DNA from: Pontimicrobium aquaticum
GTDB taxonomy: Bacteria > Bacteroidota > Bacteroidia > Flavobacteriales > Flavobacteriaceae
DNA length: 64,000 nucleotides
Reading direction: 5' to 3'
Assembly: GCF_005047595.1 (NCBI RefSeq)
Contig: NZ_SUPL01000001.1
Span: forward strand, 186,001 to 250,000
Notes under the pieces: model-generated
The model's input: the letters and a program-made list of their open reading frames with translations, nothing else
Told to the model about the DNA's origin: nothing
Databases searched by the model: none
Program-made: the position numbers and the translations under genes
Shown: positions 52,414 through 60,973 of the stretch, one piece after another
How positions within the stretch are numbered: the first letter of the stretch is position 1
How the letters are laid out: each line of letters opens with the position of its first letter

Positions 52414-52437
52414 ATCTCAATTAGATTTTTCTATTTT

Positions 52438-52465
52438 TAGCTAATCTTAACCATCAGATTAGCTA
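52438..52465 (+). promoter_or_regulatory. Perfect palindrome just before the fusion-gene start
   Basis: TAGCTAATCT (52438-52447) and AGATTAGCTA (52456-52465) are exact inverted copies with an 8-nt spacer. The left arm overlaps a -7-like box TATTTTTA (52432-52439). It ends 2 nt before the TTG start. It could be an operator or an mRNA hairpin controlling translation. Confidence 0.65.
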
Positions 52466-52467
52466 CA

Positions 52468-55400
52468 TTGAAAAAAAGTACTATATACTCAACTCAAGAA
52501 GCCGAAGACATCCTTTTTCAGCTTTATAATATTAAAGGGAAAGCGTTTGAGCTTCCAGGAGAAATTGATTTTAATTTTAGAATTAAAACTGAGAGTCATG
52601 ACGACTATATTCTAAAAATTTCCCGTCCGAACGAGAATAAAAACTATTTAGATTTTCAACAGCAATTATTGCAACATATTGAAAAAAATGAGGAAAAAAT
52701 TGTCGCACCTAAAGTCATTAAAAATTTTGACAATGAGTCCATTTCTTCAATAACTGATGATGCTGAAAATATAATCTTTGTAAGATTATTAACGTGGATT
52801 CCTGGACGGCTTTGGAGTCAAGTAAATCCGCAATTAGATAATTTGCGTTTTAGTTTAGGTGAGCAATGTGGTTTATTAACCAACGCTTTACAAACATTTG
52901 ACCACAAAGAAGCCCATCGTAAATTTGCGTGGGATACCGCACAATCACTTTGGACTAAAGAACACCTTCATTTATTTGAAGTTGATGAGCAAATAATTCT
53001 TCTTTCATTTCAACAAGAATTTGAGTTATCACTAAGTGATTACGACAAACTTCGAAAAGGTGTCGTTCACAATGATGCTAATGATAATAACATTGTTGTT
53101 TCAACAGAGCTTATCAACCCTAAAGTAAAAGCATGTATCGATTATGGCGATGCAGTTTATACACAAATCATTAATGATGTTGCCATTACTTGCGCTTATG
53201 CTATCATGCATCATAACGACCCTTTAGATGCAGCTTTATCTATTGTAAAAGGGTATCATGAGTCGTTTCCTTTGCTAGAAGAAGAACTAAAACATCTTTA
53301 CAATTGCATTGCCATGCGTTTGGTTATTTCGGTTACTAAATCTGCTATAAACAAGTTTAAAGAACCCAATAATGAATATTTACTTATAAGTGAAAAACCA
53401 GCTTGGGAGGTTTTAAAAAAATGGCATCAAATAAGTTCGGATTTTGCACATTATAGCTTTCGAGTAGCTTGTGGTTTTCCAGCGCATCCTGATACTGAAA
53501 AATTTAACAATTGGGCTTTAAAAAACATATTTAAAGTATCTGATTTATTTCCTAATGCCTCAAGTGATGACTTTCATCATATTGATTTGAGTGTGTCCAG
53601 CACTTGGATAGGGCATGAAAAAGAATTTAATGATTTAGATTTATTTCAGTTTAAAATTGACAGGCTACAAACAAAACATGCTAACAAGGTCATAGCAGGA
53701 GGTTATTTAGAACCTCGACCTATTTATACCTCAACCGCTTATGATAAAGTTGGAAATAATGGTCGTGAAAGTAGAACCATTCACTTAGGTATTGATTTTT
53801 GGTTTCATGCCAACACTCCTGTGCATGCCTTGTTTGATGGCGAAGTTGTTACAGCTTGTAATGATGCTGGCGATAAAGAATATGGTGGCTTAGTGATTCT
53901 TAAACATTGTGTTGAAAATTTCGAATTCTTCACCTTGTATGGACATAATACCGTTGAAAGTGCTAAAAAACATCAACTTGGAGACATCATTAAAAAAGGC
54001 GATAAAATAGCCGAATTAGGTAATTATCCAGAAAACGGTAATTGGGCACCTCACCTACATTTTCAGATTATGATGAGTATGCTAGATTATGAAGTAGATT
54101 TTCCAGGTGTTGCTTATTTCAAACAGCTCAATGTTTGGGAAGGACTTTGTCCAGACCCAAATTTGCTGTTTAAATCTGATGCTCTTAAGAGTTCAAATAC
54201 ATCAACAAATGATGAGCTTATTACTTACAGAAAACAACATTTAGGTAAAAGTTTGAGCCTACAATACAAAACACCCATTAAAATGGTGAGAGGTGCTGGT
54301 GTGTATTTGATGGATCAATTTGCTCAAAAATATCTCGATACAGTAAATAATGTGGCTCATGTTGGCCATGAACATTTTAGGGTTGTAAAGGCTGGACAGG
54401 ATCAAATGGCTTTACTAAATACCAATTCACGCTATTTGCACGACAATATCAATGCACTTGCTAAAGAACTTATTGAAACCTTACCGCCTGAATTAAATGT
54501 GCTTCATTTTGTGAATTCAGGAAGTGAAGCCAATGAATTGGCCATTAGAATGGCTAAGGTCTATTCTGGAGAAAAAGACTTTATTGTTAGTGAATTTGGT
54601 TATCATGGCAATACCAATTTGTGTGTCGATATATCGTCTTATAAATTTGATGGAAAAGGTGGCAAAGGTGCTCCTGAATACACACATATATTTCCAATCC
54701 CAAATACATTTAGAGGAAAATATCGAGGAGAAAATACAGCAGACAATTATGCTAAAGAAGTACAACATTGCATTGATAATATAAAAAGCAAAAAACGTAA
54801 TGTTGCAGCCTTTATCATTGAGCCTATTATAAGTTGTGGTGGACAAGTAGAATTACCTGAAGGTTTTTTATCAAAAGCTTATAGCATGGTTCGAAAAGCA
54901 GGAGGTGTTTGTATTTCTGACGAAGTTCAAACAGGTTGTGGTCGAATGGGAAAAACGTTTTGGGGGTTTCAACTTCATGACGTTGTTCCAGATATTGTAA
55001 CCATTGGTAAGCCTCTTGGTAATGGTCATCCAGTTGCTGCTGTGGCTTGCACACAAAAAGTTGCCGATGCATTTGCTAATGGCATGGAGTATTTTAACAC
55101 CTTTGGTGGTAACCCTGTTTCATGTGCTATTGCTTCAGAAGTTTTACGAACTGTAAAAACAGAACAATTGCAACAAAATGCTTTAGAGGTAGGTGAGTTT
55201 TTAAAAGCTGAGCTAAAAAAGCTATCGAAAAAATTTCCAATAATTGGTGATGTACGTGGTCAAGGTTTGTTTTTAGGTATTGAGCTGGTTGATGATAGTT
55301 TGAATCCTTTAGCATCACAAACAGATTATCTCTCAAATAGAATGAAAGATCATGGTATTTTAATGAGTATTGATGGCCCAGACCATAATGTCTTGAAAAT

Positions 55401-55494
55401 TAAACCTCCTATTGTGTTTAGTAAAGAAAATGCTAAAGAATTATTATTCTATTTAAGAAAAATTCTAACTGAAGATTTCATGACGACTTATTAA
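52468..55494 (+). CDS. Three-domain protein: APH-type kinase - M23 peptidase-like - class III aminotransferase
   Basis: This is a 1008-residue protein with a TTG start (no suitable ATG nearby). Residues about 15-345 are an aminoglycoside-phosphotransferase-like kinase with the catalytic HNDANDNN (201-208) and IDYGD (224-228). Residues about 430-545 are an M23-type domain with all ligands, HLGID (439-443) and HLHF (529-532). Residues about 585-1008 are a PLP-dependent aminotransferase (phosphoethanolamine phospho-lyase-like), with the PLP Lys in TIGKPLGNG. No signal peptide is seen. The function may be amino-alcohol phosphorylation and lyase action; the role of M23 is unclear. Confidence 0.88.
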   Translation: MKKSTIYSTQEAEDILFQLYNIKGKAFELPGEIDFNFRIKTESHDDYILKISRPNENKNYLDFQQQLLQHIEKNEEKIVAPKVIKNFDNESISSITDDAENIIFVRLLTWIPGRLWSQVNPQLDNLRFSLGEQCGLLTNALQTFDHKEAHRKFAWDTAQSLWTKEHLHLFEVDEQIILLSFQQEFELSLSDYDKLRKGVVHNDANDNNIVVSTELINPKVKACIDYGDAVYTQIINDVAITCAYAIMHHNDPLDAALSIVKGYHESFPLLEEELKHLYNCIAMRLVISVTKSAINKFKEPNNEYLLISEKPAWEVLKKWHQISSDFAHYSFRVACGFPAHPDTEKFNNWALKNIFKVSDLFPNASSDDFHHIDLSVSSTWIGHEKEFNDLDLFQFKIDRLQTKHANKVIAGGYLEPRPIYTSTAYDKVGNNGRESRTIHLGIDFWFHANTPVHALFDGEVVTACNDAGDKEYGGLVILKHCVENFEFFTLYGHNTVESAKKHQLGDIIKKGDKIAELGNYPENGNWAPHLHFQIMMSMLDYEVDFPGVAYFKQLNVWEGLCPDPNLLFKSDALKSSNTSTNDELITYRKQHLGKSLSLQYKTPIKMVRGAGVYLMDQFAQKYLDTVNNVAHVGHEHFRVVKAGQDQMALLNTNSRYLHDNINALAKELIETLPPELNVLHFVNSGSEANELAIRMAKVYSGEKDFIVSEFGYHGNTNLCVDISSYKFDGKGGKGAPEYTHIFPIPNTFRGKYRGENTADNYAKEVQHCIDNIKSKKRNVAAFIIEPIISCGGQVELPEGFLSKAYSMVRKAGGVCISDEVQTGCGRMGKTFWGFQLHDVVPDIVTIGKPLGNGHPVAAVACTQKVADAFANGMEYFNTFGGNPVSCAIASEVLRTVKTEQLQQNALEVGEFLKAELKKLSKKFPIIGDVRGQGLFLGIELVDDSLNPLASQTDYLSNRMKDHGILMSIDGPDHNVLKIKPPIVFSKENAKELLFYLRKILTEDFMTTY

Positions 55495-55502
55495 ACCTAA
55501 TA

Positions 55503-55781
55503 TTAAGCAGCACTATGCGTTTTAATATGCTCATAAAGTTCTTTACAACCCAAACCAATAATTGTGAGTTTTTTGTTTTTAGAAATAGCTCTGTTGTGAA
55601 GTTTGGTAATAGCACTTACTCCATCTCTGTCAATACTGTCCAATCCTTCAATATTGATTTTAAGCTCATCAACTTTAGAGAAAATATTTTTAAAAGTATG
55701 TTGAAAAATACTAAGATTTTCTTTGGTAAGATTACCTTTTATCTTGTAACAATTATCGCAATTAGAAATTTCCAGAACCAT
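55503..55781 (-). CDS. STAS-domain protein with Asp at the phosphorylation-site position
   Basis: This is a 92-residue single STAS domain (anti-anti-sigma type). The conserved loop DSSG appears as DRDG (residues 51-54, in LDSIDRDGVSAI), so the Ser normally phosphorylated is replaced by Asp53. It is likely cytoplasmic. No anti-sigma kinase gene is adjacent. It may be locked in one state or regulate by another partner. It is convergent with the fusion gene. Confidence 0.8.
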   Translation of the reverse strand: MVLEISNCDNCYKIKGNLTKENLSIFQHTFKNIFSKVDELKINIEGLDSIDRDGVSAITKLHNRAISKNKKLTIIGLGCKELYEHIKTHSAA

Positions 55782-55886
55782 AGGTTAGTGTTTTATAGGT
55801 GTATAGCTGCTGAAAATCAAATATTTAATCTAATTTCTGAAAAATAATCCTATATCTATATATTTTTCGATAAACGGAATAAATTT

Positions 55887-55894
55887 TAGATTTG
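55887..55894 (+). promoter_or_regulatory. Candidate -7 element of the GNAT gene
   Basis: TAGATTTG matches TAnnTTTG and lies 40 nt before the ATG at 55935. No clear -33 TTG is seen. Confidence 0.45.
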
Positions 55895-55934
55895 AAAACT
55901 ATTATAAATCAACTAATATCATCTACTAAGAAAT

Positions 55935-56399
55935 ATGACTCCAATTGTTAGAAAAGCAACTCTAGAAGACCTCCCTGTTTTGATGGAATTTATGGATGGG
56001 CTAGTTAACGCCGAAAGACCAATGGATCCAACTATTAAGGACGGAAAAGTAATATATTATGACCTTACTGAAATCATGGCGAATAAAGAATCTGATTTAT
56101 ATGTTGTTGAATTAAACAACGAATTAGTGGCTTCAGGTTATGCTAAAATAAAAGACGACAGACCCTATTTAAAACATAAAAAACAGGGTTATTTAGGTTT
56201 TATGTTTGTTCCAGAAAAGCATCGTGGCAATGGTTATAACAAACTCATTATGGATGCTTTACTAAAGTGGTGCAAAGAACGAAACGTTTTTGAAATACGT
56301 TTAGATGTTTATGAAGATAACCCTTCAGCCATTAGAGCTTATGAAAAAGCTGGCTTAAAAAAGCATCTTATTACAATGCGAATGAATTTAAAAGATTAA
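55935..56399 (+). CDS. GNAT-family N-acetyltransferase
   Basis: This is a 154-residue acetyltransferase. The acetyl-CoA motif is in FMFVPEKHRGNGYNKLIMDA (motif A), followed by VYEDNPSAIRAYEKAGLKKH (motif B). The substrate is unknown. It is convergent with the hydroxyproline oxidase gene, overlapping it by 4 bp. It could acetylate an amino acid or a small amine. Confidence 0.9.
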   Translation: MTPIVRKATLEDLPVLMEFMDGLVNAERPMDPTIKDGKVIYYDLTEIMANKESDLYVVELNNELVASGYAKIKDDRPYLKHKKQGYLGFMFVPEKHRGNGYNKLIMDALLKWCKERNVFEIRLDVYEDNPSAIRAYEKAGLKKHLITMRMNLKD

Positions 56400-57643
56400 A
56401 ACTTTCTATCTGGATGAAAAGGGTTTATATCTAAAGATAGTTTTTTATCTGAAATTATCTCTGAAACCAACTTTCCTGTGGCAGTAGCCATACTCCAACC
56501 CATCATGGCATGTCCTGCTGCTATGGTTAAATTATTGCATTTTTTAGACTTCCCAATGTAAGGCAATCCATCTGGTGATACAGGGCGTAATCCGCAAGCT
56601 GCATTGTTTTTTTCTTCTTCGGTTAGTTCAACATTTGGGTAATATTTTTTTGCCGCGTTTGCAATGGCTTCTACTCGTACTTTATTAATATTTTGATTGA
56701 TTCCTGCTATTTCCATAGTCCCCGCAAATCTTGTAAACCCGTTCATTGGTGTTATGGCTACCTTAGCCTCAGCTAAGATTGCTGGAATAGTTATTCCTGT
56801 ATCCCTCTCAGAATTAACACGATAGCCTTTTCCTGCTTGCAAAAGGAGTTTAATCCCCAATTTTTTACTCAACATGCTACTCCACGATCCTGCTGCAAGT
56901 ACAAATTCATCAGCTTCAATTGTCTGCTTATCTGTTTTAATGGATTTTATACTATTATTATTAACCTCTAAATCAATGACTCTTTCATTGGTATAAAATT
57001 GCACATCCTTGTTTTTAAGAGCAGCTTTTAACCCAGTCATAAATTCATGTGGTGTTGTATGGTGGTCACATTTAAAATAAGCGGCTCCAATAGCATTTAT
57101 CTCAACATTAGGCTCTAATTCTTTAATTTCAGCAGCACTAACTTCTCTAGCTTCTAAACCTAATCTATTAGCGTAATGCGCAATGTTTACTTCTGTTTCA
57201 AGCGCCTTCTCTGTTTGGCATAGCATAAACAATCCTTTAGTTACATAATGGGAATCTATATTTTCAGTCTTAGAAATGTCCCTGTAGAGTTCTTGACTTA
57301 AAACTGCAATATCTTTAATAACTGGTGCAGCCTTTTCAACATGTCTAGGATTACAAGATTTATTAAAAGCCCAAGTCCATCTTAAAAAATCTGACTCTAA
57401 TCGTGGTTTTATATATAGAGGACTCGATTTATCAAACATCCATTTTATACCTTTTCTCATCACTCCAGGAGCAGACAATGGTATAATATGACTTGGCGAT
57501 AAATAGCCTGCATTCACATAAGAGGCTCCAGCATCCATGTTTGATTGATCTATAACTGTAACCTGATATCCTTGATTTTGAAGGTAATACGCAGATGATA
57601 AACCCATTATCCCTCCGCCAATAACTACAACTTTTTTACTCAT
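56396..57643 (-). CDS. D-amino-acid dehydrogenase-like flavoprotein (probable cis-4-hydroxy-D-proline oxidase)
   Basis: This is a 415-residue DadA-like FAD enzyme with VVVIGGGIMGLSSAYYLQ at the N-terminus and a C-terminal CGLRPVSPDGLPYIG and AAGHAMMGWSMATATG. In the operon with hydroxyproline epimerase and an alpha-ketoglutarate-semialdehyde-type dehydrogenase, it most likely oxidises cis-4-hydroxy-D-proline to pyrroline-4-hydroxy-2-carboxylate. Its start directly abuts the end of the S9 gene. It is the last gene of this operon. Confidence 0.85.
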   Translation of the reverse strand: MSKKVVVIGGGIMGLSSAYYLQNQGYQVTVIDQSNMDAGASYVNAGYLSPSHIIPLSAPGVMRKGIKWMFDKSSPLYIKPRLESDFLRWTWAFNKSCNPRHVEKAAPVIKDIAVLSQELYRDISKTENIDSHYVTKGLFMLCQTEKALETEVNIAHYANRLGLEAREVSAAEIKELEPNVEINAIGAAYFKCDHHTTPHEFMTGLKAALKNKDVQFYTNERVIDLEVNNNSIKSIKTDKQTIEADEFVLAAGSWSSMLSKKLGIKLLLQAGKGYRVNSERDTGITIPAILAEAKVAITPMNGFTRFAGTMEIAGINQNINKVRVEAIANAAKKYYPNVELTEEEKNNAACGLRPVSPDGLPYIGKSKKCNNLTIAAGHAMMGWSMATATGKLVSEIISDKKLSLDINPFHPDRKF

Positions 57644-59902
57644 TTAATCCCATTTAAAATCCCATATTGGTTTTACCTCCAATAGGTGTTCAATAAAATA
57701 ATTCCAACGTTTTTTAATAAAATATTTTCGAGCTTTGCCTTCATAACCATGTCGCTGACTTGGAAAAATTAATAAATCAAAATCCTTATCTGCATTGACC
57801 AAAGCTTCAGCTAATTTAAAGGTTGCTGATGGATTTACGTTATCATCAATACCACCATGAACCAATAACAATTTTCCTTTTAATTTTTTAGCATTTGTAA
57901 TGTTTGACACTTTTTCATAAGTCTCATCAACTGGCCAACCTTGATACATTTCTGGCCACCACGCTTTCTCCATTCTAAAATCATGGTCTCCAGAACTCGC
58001 GACACCAACTTTATAAAAATCCGAAAAACCTAACATAGCTCTTCCTGTATCATAACCACCAGCTGAGTGACCAAAAATACCAACTTTTTCTATATTAATC
58101 CATGAATATTTTTGAGCCAGATGTTTTATTGCTAATACATGGTCTTCTAAATTATTTTCCATGTTTTTATAGGAATGGTTGTGAAATTCTTTAGAGCGTC
58201 CTGACGTTCCTAAACCATCAATTCCAACAACAATAAAACCAAACTCTGCTAAAGATTGATTACTTAAACCTCTATCAAACGATTTTGGAAACACTTGCGT
58301 ATGTGGTCCTGTATATGTGGCATCAATGATTGGGTAGAACTTAGAAGCATCAAAATTTGTTGGTTTCCAGATTGCACCATAAATGGTGGTTTTTCCATCT
58401 TTGGCAGTTAGTTCAAAAACTTCTGGTGATTTCCAGCCTTTAGAAACGACTTCAGAAACATCAGCTTTTGTTAATTCTGCTAGAATTTTTCCGTTTTTAG
58501 AGTCTCTTAAAACTGTTCTTGTCGGAATGTTTATGGTTGAATAGTTATCTGTGAAATACTTTCCATCTTCTGAAAAACTAACAATATGATGTGTATTCTC
58601 AGGCGTCAACAATGTGACTTTACCTTCAAAATTAACTCTATAAAGTTTTTGATGATAAGGGTTTGCATTAGGTTCTTTCCCTGAAGCTAAAAAGTAGATG
58701 TTTTCTTTATCTTCATCAGTATGTTCTACGGAATTTATATAATAATTCCCAGTAGTTAAAGGCTTTGTTTCTTTGGTTTTTATGTCAACCATGTATAATT
58801 GTCGCCAACCGCTTCGCTCTGATAAAAAGACGATTTTTTGTTTGTCATCAAGCTTTCTAAACCAAAAATTATCAATATTTGTTTCGCTGGTTTTCTCAAT
58901 TAATGTTAGCTCTTTACCATCATGTAAATTAATATGTTTAAGGATTTCTTTCTTATAACCTCGTATAGGGTAATTAGCTAATAATTCTCCCGGATTTTCC
59001 ATCCATTCAACAGCAACCGAATTAATATGTGTTCCCGTTGGCAAGCTTGTTTTTACTTCTTTTTTGTTTGAAATATCATAAAAAACAGGAGTTATATGTA
59101 CCATTGTAGTATCTCCTGGTGAGCCTCGATAATAGGATAATAGTTTTGGTTTATAAAGCGAGTCGATGCTATGATCTAACATATACATTTTCTCAGCATT
59201 TCGAGTATCTACAATACTTGTTGCAATCCATTTTGAATCTGGAGACCAGTTAACAAAAAACCGTTTTGGTCGCTCACCATTTTCTCCTTCCATTTTGTCA
59301 TACCAACCATACCATGATGCATATTCATAGCCTTTTTCCCCTTTTGAGCTCAATTGGTATTCTTGATTATTCTCGGTTGATTTTATGAATAGATTATAAT
59401 CTTTGGTAAAGGCAATCCATTTACCATTAGGTGATTTAGATTCAAATTCGTTGTTTTCTTCTTGCTTTTTTTCTTCTTTCAGTTGAAGTTCATAGGATTT
59501 AAGATTTAAAGTATAGGTCTTTCCATCAAAACTCAAATCCAAATTTCCATACTTTAGTCTTTCAATATTGGAAATAGAGATATTATTTGCTTCAACAGTT
59601 TTATCATTCAATTTGCTTAATGCTGTAGCCAACTTTACGTGATCAAACAAATCAACAACTTTATAGTTTTTGAAGTCAACTGTTTTATAAGATTTGTTGT
59701 TGTTACTATAATCATTAAACCAAAGTCCCGAACCATCTTTAAACCAATTAATAGTTGTATAAAGGTTGAAAGCTGTTTTGTTATTATAATTGTCGTACAT
59801 AAAACTGACAGCTCTTTTATAATCTTCTTTTGTAACCTCTTGCGCTTGAAAAGGCATTGAAATTAACATTAACGCTACAAACAAAATTGAAATCTGCTTC
59901 AT
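57644..59902 (-). CDS. S9-family prolyl peptidase (DPP-IV-like)
   Basis: This is a 752-residue secreted peptidase (signal ISMPFQAQE). It has an N-terminal propeller and a C-terminal alpha/beta hydrolase, with Ser in FGHSAGGYDTG, Asp in IDDNVNPSAT and His in QRHGYEG. It differs in the serine loop from the S9 protein at 43001-45328. Being between the epimerase and oxidase genes of the hydroxyproline set, it likely releases proline- or hydroxyproline-containing dipeptides from peptides such as collagen fragments. It is 60 nt from the epimerase gene. Confidence 0.9.
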   Translation of the reverse strand: MKQISILFVALMLISMPFQAQEVTKEDYKRAVSFMYDNYNNKTAFNLYTTINWFKDGSGLWFNDYSNNNKSYKTVDFKNYKVVDLFDHVKLATALSKLNDKTVEANNISISNIERLKYGNLDLSFDGKTYTLNLKSYELQLKEEKKQEENNEFESKSPNGKWIAFTKDYNLFIKSTENNQEYQLSSKGEKGYEYASWYGWYDKMEGENGERPKRFFVNWSPDSKWIATSIVDTRNAEKMYMLDHSIDSLYKPKLLSYYRGSPGDTTMVHITPVFYDISNKKEVKTSLPTGTHINSVAVEWMENPGELLANYPIRGYKKEILKHINLHDGKELTLIEKTSETNIDNFWFRKLDDKQKIVFLSERSGWRQLYMVDIKTKETKPLTTGNYYINSVEHTDEDKENIYFLASGKEPNANPYHQKLYRVNFEGKVTLLTPENTHHIVSFSEDGKYFTDNYSTINIPTRTVLRDSKNGKILAELTKADVSEVVSKGWKSPEVFELTAKDGKTTIYGAIWKPTNFDASKFYPIIDATYTGPHTQVFPKSFDRGLSNQSLAEFGFIVVGIDGLGTSGRSKEFHNHSYKNMENNLEDHVLAIKHLAQKYSWINIEKVGIFGHSAGGYDTGRAMLGFSDFYKVGVASSGDHDFRMEKAWWPEMYQGWPVDETYEKVSNITNAKKLKGKLLLVHGGIDDNVNPSATFKLAEALVNADKDFDLLIFPSQRHGYEGKARKYFIKKRWNYFIEHLLEVKPIWDFKWD

Positions 59903-59962
59903 GTTTTATTATTTTATAATTACTACAATCCCAAAACAAGTTTGAGAAGATTTGATTCAAAA

Positions 59963-60973
59963 TTAAATCACTTGAAACCCATGTGCATAAGGATCGTCTT
60001 CATCATCAATAAAAATGGTATTGTACCCATACACTTTTGCCCAACCTTGGATACTTGGTACAATGGCTAATTTACTGTCTAAAATAGTTTCTTTTTCAAC
60101 ACGACCAATAAATTTACTACCAATAAAACTTTCATGAATAAATGGTTCTCCAACTTTTAGTTTTCCTTTAGCGTATAATTGTGCTAATCTTGCAGAAGTT
60201 CCTGTTCCGCAAGGCGAACGATCAATAGCTTTGTCTCCATAAAATACTGCATTTCTACCTGAAGATGTTGGATCGATAGGATTTCCTGTCCACAACATGT
60301 GTGTGACATCACGAATGGTTTCATTTTCTGGATGAATAAATAGATTTGGGTATTTTTTATTGATGCGTTCTCTAACCACTTGTGAATACTGTACAATTTT
60401 ACTCGCTGTAAAATCATGCACTCCTGAAAAATTTTGCTGAGGATCTACAATAGCGTAATAATTTCCGCCATAAGCCACATCAAATGTAATTTCGCCTAGT
60501 TCAGGACATTCAACGGTTAAATTTTCGGCAGCTAAATAACTTTTTACATTAGTGAGTTTCACCCAATCTACTTTTCCATTGGTTTGCTGATACTCAATTT
60601 CAACCAAACCAGCAGGTGCTTCCATTCTAATTTTTCCAGGAATTTTTGGCATTACTAAGCCTTCCTCAATGGCAACAGTAATGGTTCCAATAGTACCATG
60701 CCCACACATTGGCAAACAGCCTGAAGTTTCTATAAACAAAATAGCAAAATCGTTTTCTGGATTGTGAGGTGGAAATAAAAAACTGCCACTCATCATGTCG
60801 TGACCTCGAGGTTCAAACATGAGTCCTTTACGAATCCAATCGAACTCTTTTAAAAAATGTTGGCGTTTTTCGCTCATAGTTGCACCAACCAAATTTGGAT
60901 GCCCTTCGGTTACCACACGAACTGGATTTCCACAAGTGTGAGCATCAATGCAAACAAACTTTGTTCTACTCAT
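59963..60973 (-). CDS. 4-hydroxyproline epimerase
   Basis: This is a 336-residue proline-racemase-family enzyme. The two catalytic cysteines are Cys90 in MCGHGTIGT and Cys255 in DRSPCGTGTS. Both being Cys marks an epimerase or racemase rather than a trans-3-hydroxyproline dehydratase (Cys/Thr). It interconverts trans-4-hydroxy-L-proline and cis-4-hydroxy-D-proline, the first step of hydroxyproline breakdown. It overlaps the DUF885 gene by 8 bp. Confidence 0.92.
   Translation of the reverse strand: MSRTKFVCIDAHTCGNPVRVVTEGHPNLVGATMSEKRQHFLKEFDWIRKGLMFEPRGHDMMSGSFLFPPHNPENDFAILFIETSGCLPMCGHGTIGTITVAIEEGLVMPKIPGKIRMEAPAGLVEIEYQQTNGKVDWVKLTNVKSYLAAENLTVECPELGEITFDVAYGGNYYAIVDPQQNFSGVHDFTASKIVQYSQVVRERINKKYPNLFIHPENETIRDVTHMLWTGNPIDPTSSGRNAVFYGDKAIDRSPCGTGTSARLAQLYAKGKLKVGEPFIHESFIGSKFIGRVEKETILDSKLAIVPSIQGWAKVYGYNTIFIDDEDDPYAHGFQVI

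Noticed and set aside
54517-55336. Several overlapping ORFs inside the aminotransferase domain
   Set aside because: All are antisense or out-of-frame to a well-supported domain.
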